Origin: Psychroserpens sp. Hel_I_66 | GTDB taxonomy: Bacteria; Bacteroidota; Bacteroidia; Flavobacteriales; Flavobacteriaceae | NCBI RefSeq assembly: GCF_000799465.1 | Contig: NZ_JUGU01000001.1 | Coordinates: 2,872,501-2,936,500, forward strand | Length of the DNA: 64,000 nucleotides | Direction: 5' to 3' | Part shown: positions 63,368 to 64,000 of the stretch, piece after piece | How the letters are laid out: every line of letters begins with the position of its first letter | Position numbering within the stretch: position 1 is the first letter of the stretch | Position numbers and translations under genes: made by a program | Notes under the pieces: generated by a model | Database searches by the model: none | What the model saw: only the letters and a program-made list of their open reading frames with translations | Told to the model about the DNA's origin: nothing

Positions 63368-64000
63368 TTAGTCTTGAACAATGACATCCTTAACATCGCA
63401 TTTACCAAATTCTGGTTGGATGTTCACGTGATTTATTCCGAAGTTATGAAACACCAGTTCTTCTATTTCATGTAGAATAACATCAAATTGTGATAAGTTA
63501 ATATCCACTTCAAAATCTATATGCGCCTCAAAATGAATTTCTTCTTCATTTAATTGCCAAATATGTACGTGATGCACATTTTTTATGGCTTCTATTTGCT
63601 GGATCTCCATAACGATATCCTTAATTGGAATTTCATCTGGCGTAAATAACATCAATACCTTAAATGAATTTTTCAATAAATCGTAACCCATAAAAATAAG
63701 ATATAGAGCAATCGCTAATGTAAGAGCACTATCTACCCAAAATAATTGATAATATTTCATCACTAAACCTCCTATCAAGACTGCTACACTAGCCATCATA
63801 TCTGTTAATAAATGCAGATATGCGCTTTTCATGTTCATGTTGGACTTACTGTCTTTTTTGAGTAATAGCACACTAAAACCATTACCTAAAATAGCTATGA
63901 ACGATAGCCAAATCACAAGGTCAGATTCAATTTCTTGAGGATTCTGAAAACGCTCTACCGCTTCTACAATCAATAAAATGGCAACAATAATAAGCGTAGC
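63368..64000 (-). CDS. Cation diffusion facilitator metal transporter (C-terminal part; cut by window edge)
   Basis: The frame is open to the window edge. The visible 210 residues begin in a membrane helix and include NMKSAYLHLLTDMMASVAVLIGGLVM, where the H-x3-D pair of transmembrane helix 5 binds zinc. Another helix follows, then the cytosolic domain IEAIKNVHHVHIWQLNEEEIHFEAHIDFEV with conserved HVHIW. It exports Zn2+ or similar ions by proton exchange. The N-terminal half lies beyond the window. Confidence 0.9.
   Translation of the reverse strand, partial: ATLIIVAILLIVEAVERFQNPQEIESDLVIWLSFIAILGNGFSVLLLKKDSKSNMNMKSAYLHLLTDMMASVAVLIGGLVMKYYQLFWVDSALTLAIALYLIFMGYDLLKNSFKVLMLFTPDEIPIKDIVMEIQQIEAIKNVHHVHIWQLNEEEIHFEAHIDFEVDINLSQFDVILHEIEELVFHNFGINHVNIQPEFGKCDVKDVIVQD

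Overview
The window is a low-GC chromosome segment of a marine-type Flavobacteriaceae (Bacteroidota). Supporting signs are lipoprotein signals of the form LSAC-SDDDSS, LytTR/LytS-type two-component genes with Reg_prop beta-propellers, a SusC-like outer-membrane beta-barrel receptor, a PID-CTERM-like small protein, promoters with the flavobacterial -7 box TAnnTTTG, and a Bacteroidota-type tyrosine recombinase. The genus cannot be fixed from the sequence alone.

Left backbone (1-6639): the end of riboflavin synthase, a small proline-rich secreted protein, a LytTR response regulator with its propeller sensor kinase, an SH3-like exported protein and an EcsC-family protein.

Island (6640-34843, about 28 kb): a genomic island inserted into the 3' end of a tRNA gene with anticodon CAT (34831-34904), bounded by a perfect 15-bp direct repeat. 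The left end holds a small mobile backbone: tyrosine recombinase, an RteC-like protein, an excisionase-like HTH protein, a winged-helix replication-type protein, a DnaC-like ATPase and a zinc-ribbon protein. The rest is defence cargo. A CBASS operon (DUF2188, CD-NTase, TIR-STING) is followed by a candidate 84-nt structured RNA. Then comes a roughly 20-kb minus-strand block: HEPN-like protein, WYL regulator, a DNA methylase/specificity/histidine-kinase fusion, a receiver-domain protein, DUF2130, HsdM, HsdS, six passenger genes, HsdR and an SF2 helicase-like ATPase. Three near-identical inverted repeats, each exactly 6 nt before a -7-like box, stand in front of three transcription units of this block. 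They are good candidates for operators of the WYL regulator and suggest that the block is one regulated system, not a chance cluster.

Right backbone (34844-64000): methylmalonyl-CoA epimerase, rbfA and a LolC/E-type permease, dusB, lipoproteins (one broken by an in-frame amber codon), an Lgt-like protein coupled to a tetraether-synthase-like radical SAM enzyme and two tiny membrane proteins, an M28 peptidase, a TolB-like propeller, an outer-membrane receptor, lepA, two cation/proton antiporters, an MBL hydrolase with S8 and M1 peptidases, an S24/HTH regulator followed by rnpA, a C-terminal processing protease, an OmpA-type protein, a GNAT acetyltransferase, an SDR and the end of a CDF metal transporter.

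The octamer TTCCGAAG/CTTCGGAA is strongly over-represented in the backbone (26 copies counted by eye) but nearly absent from the island (one copy), which independently marks the island as foreign.
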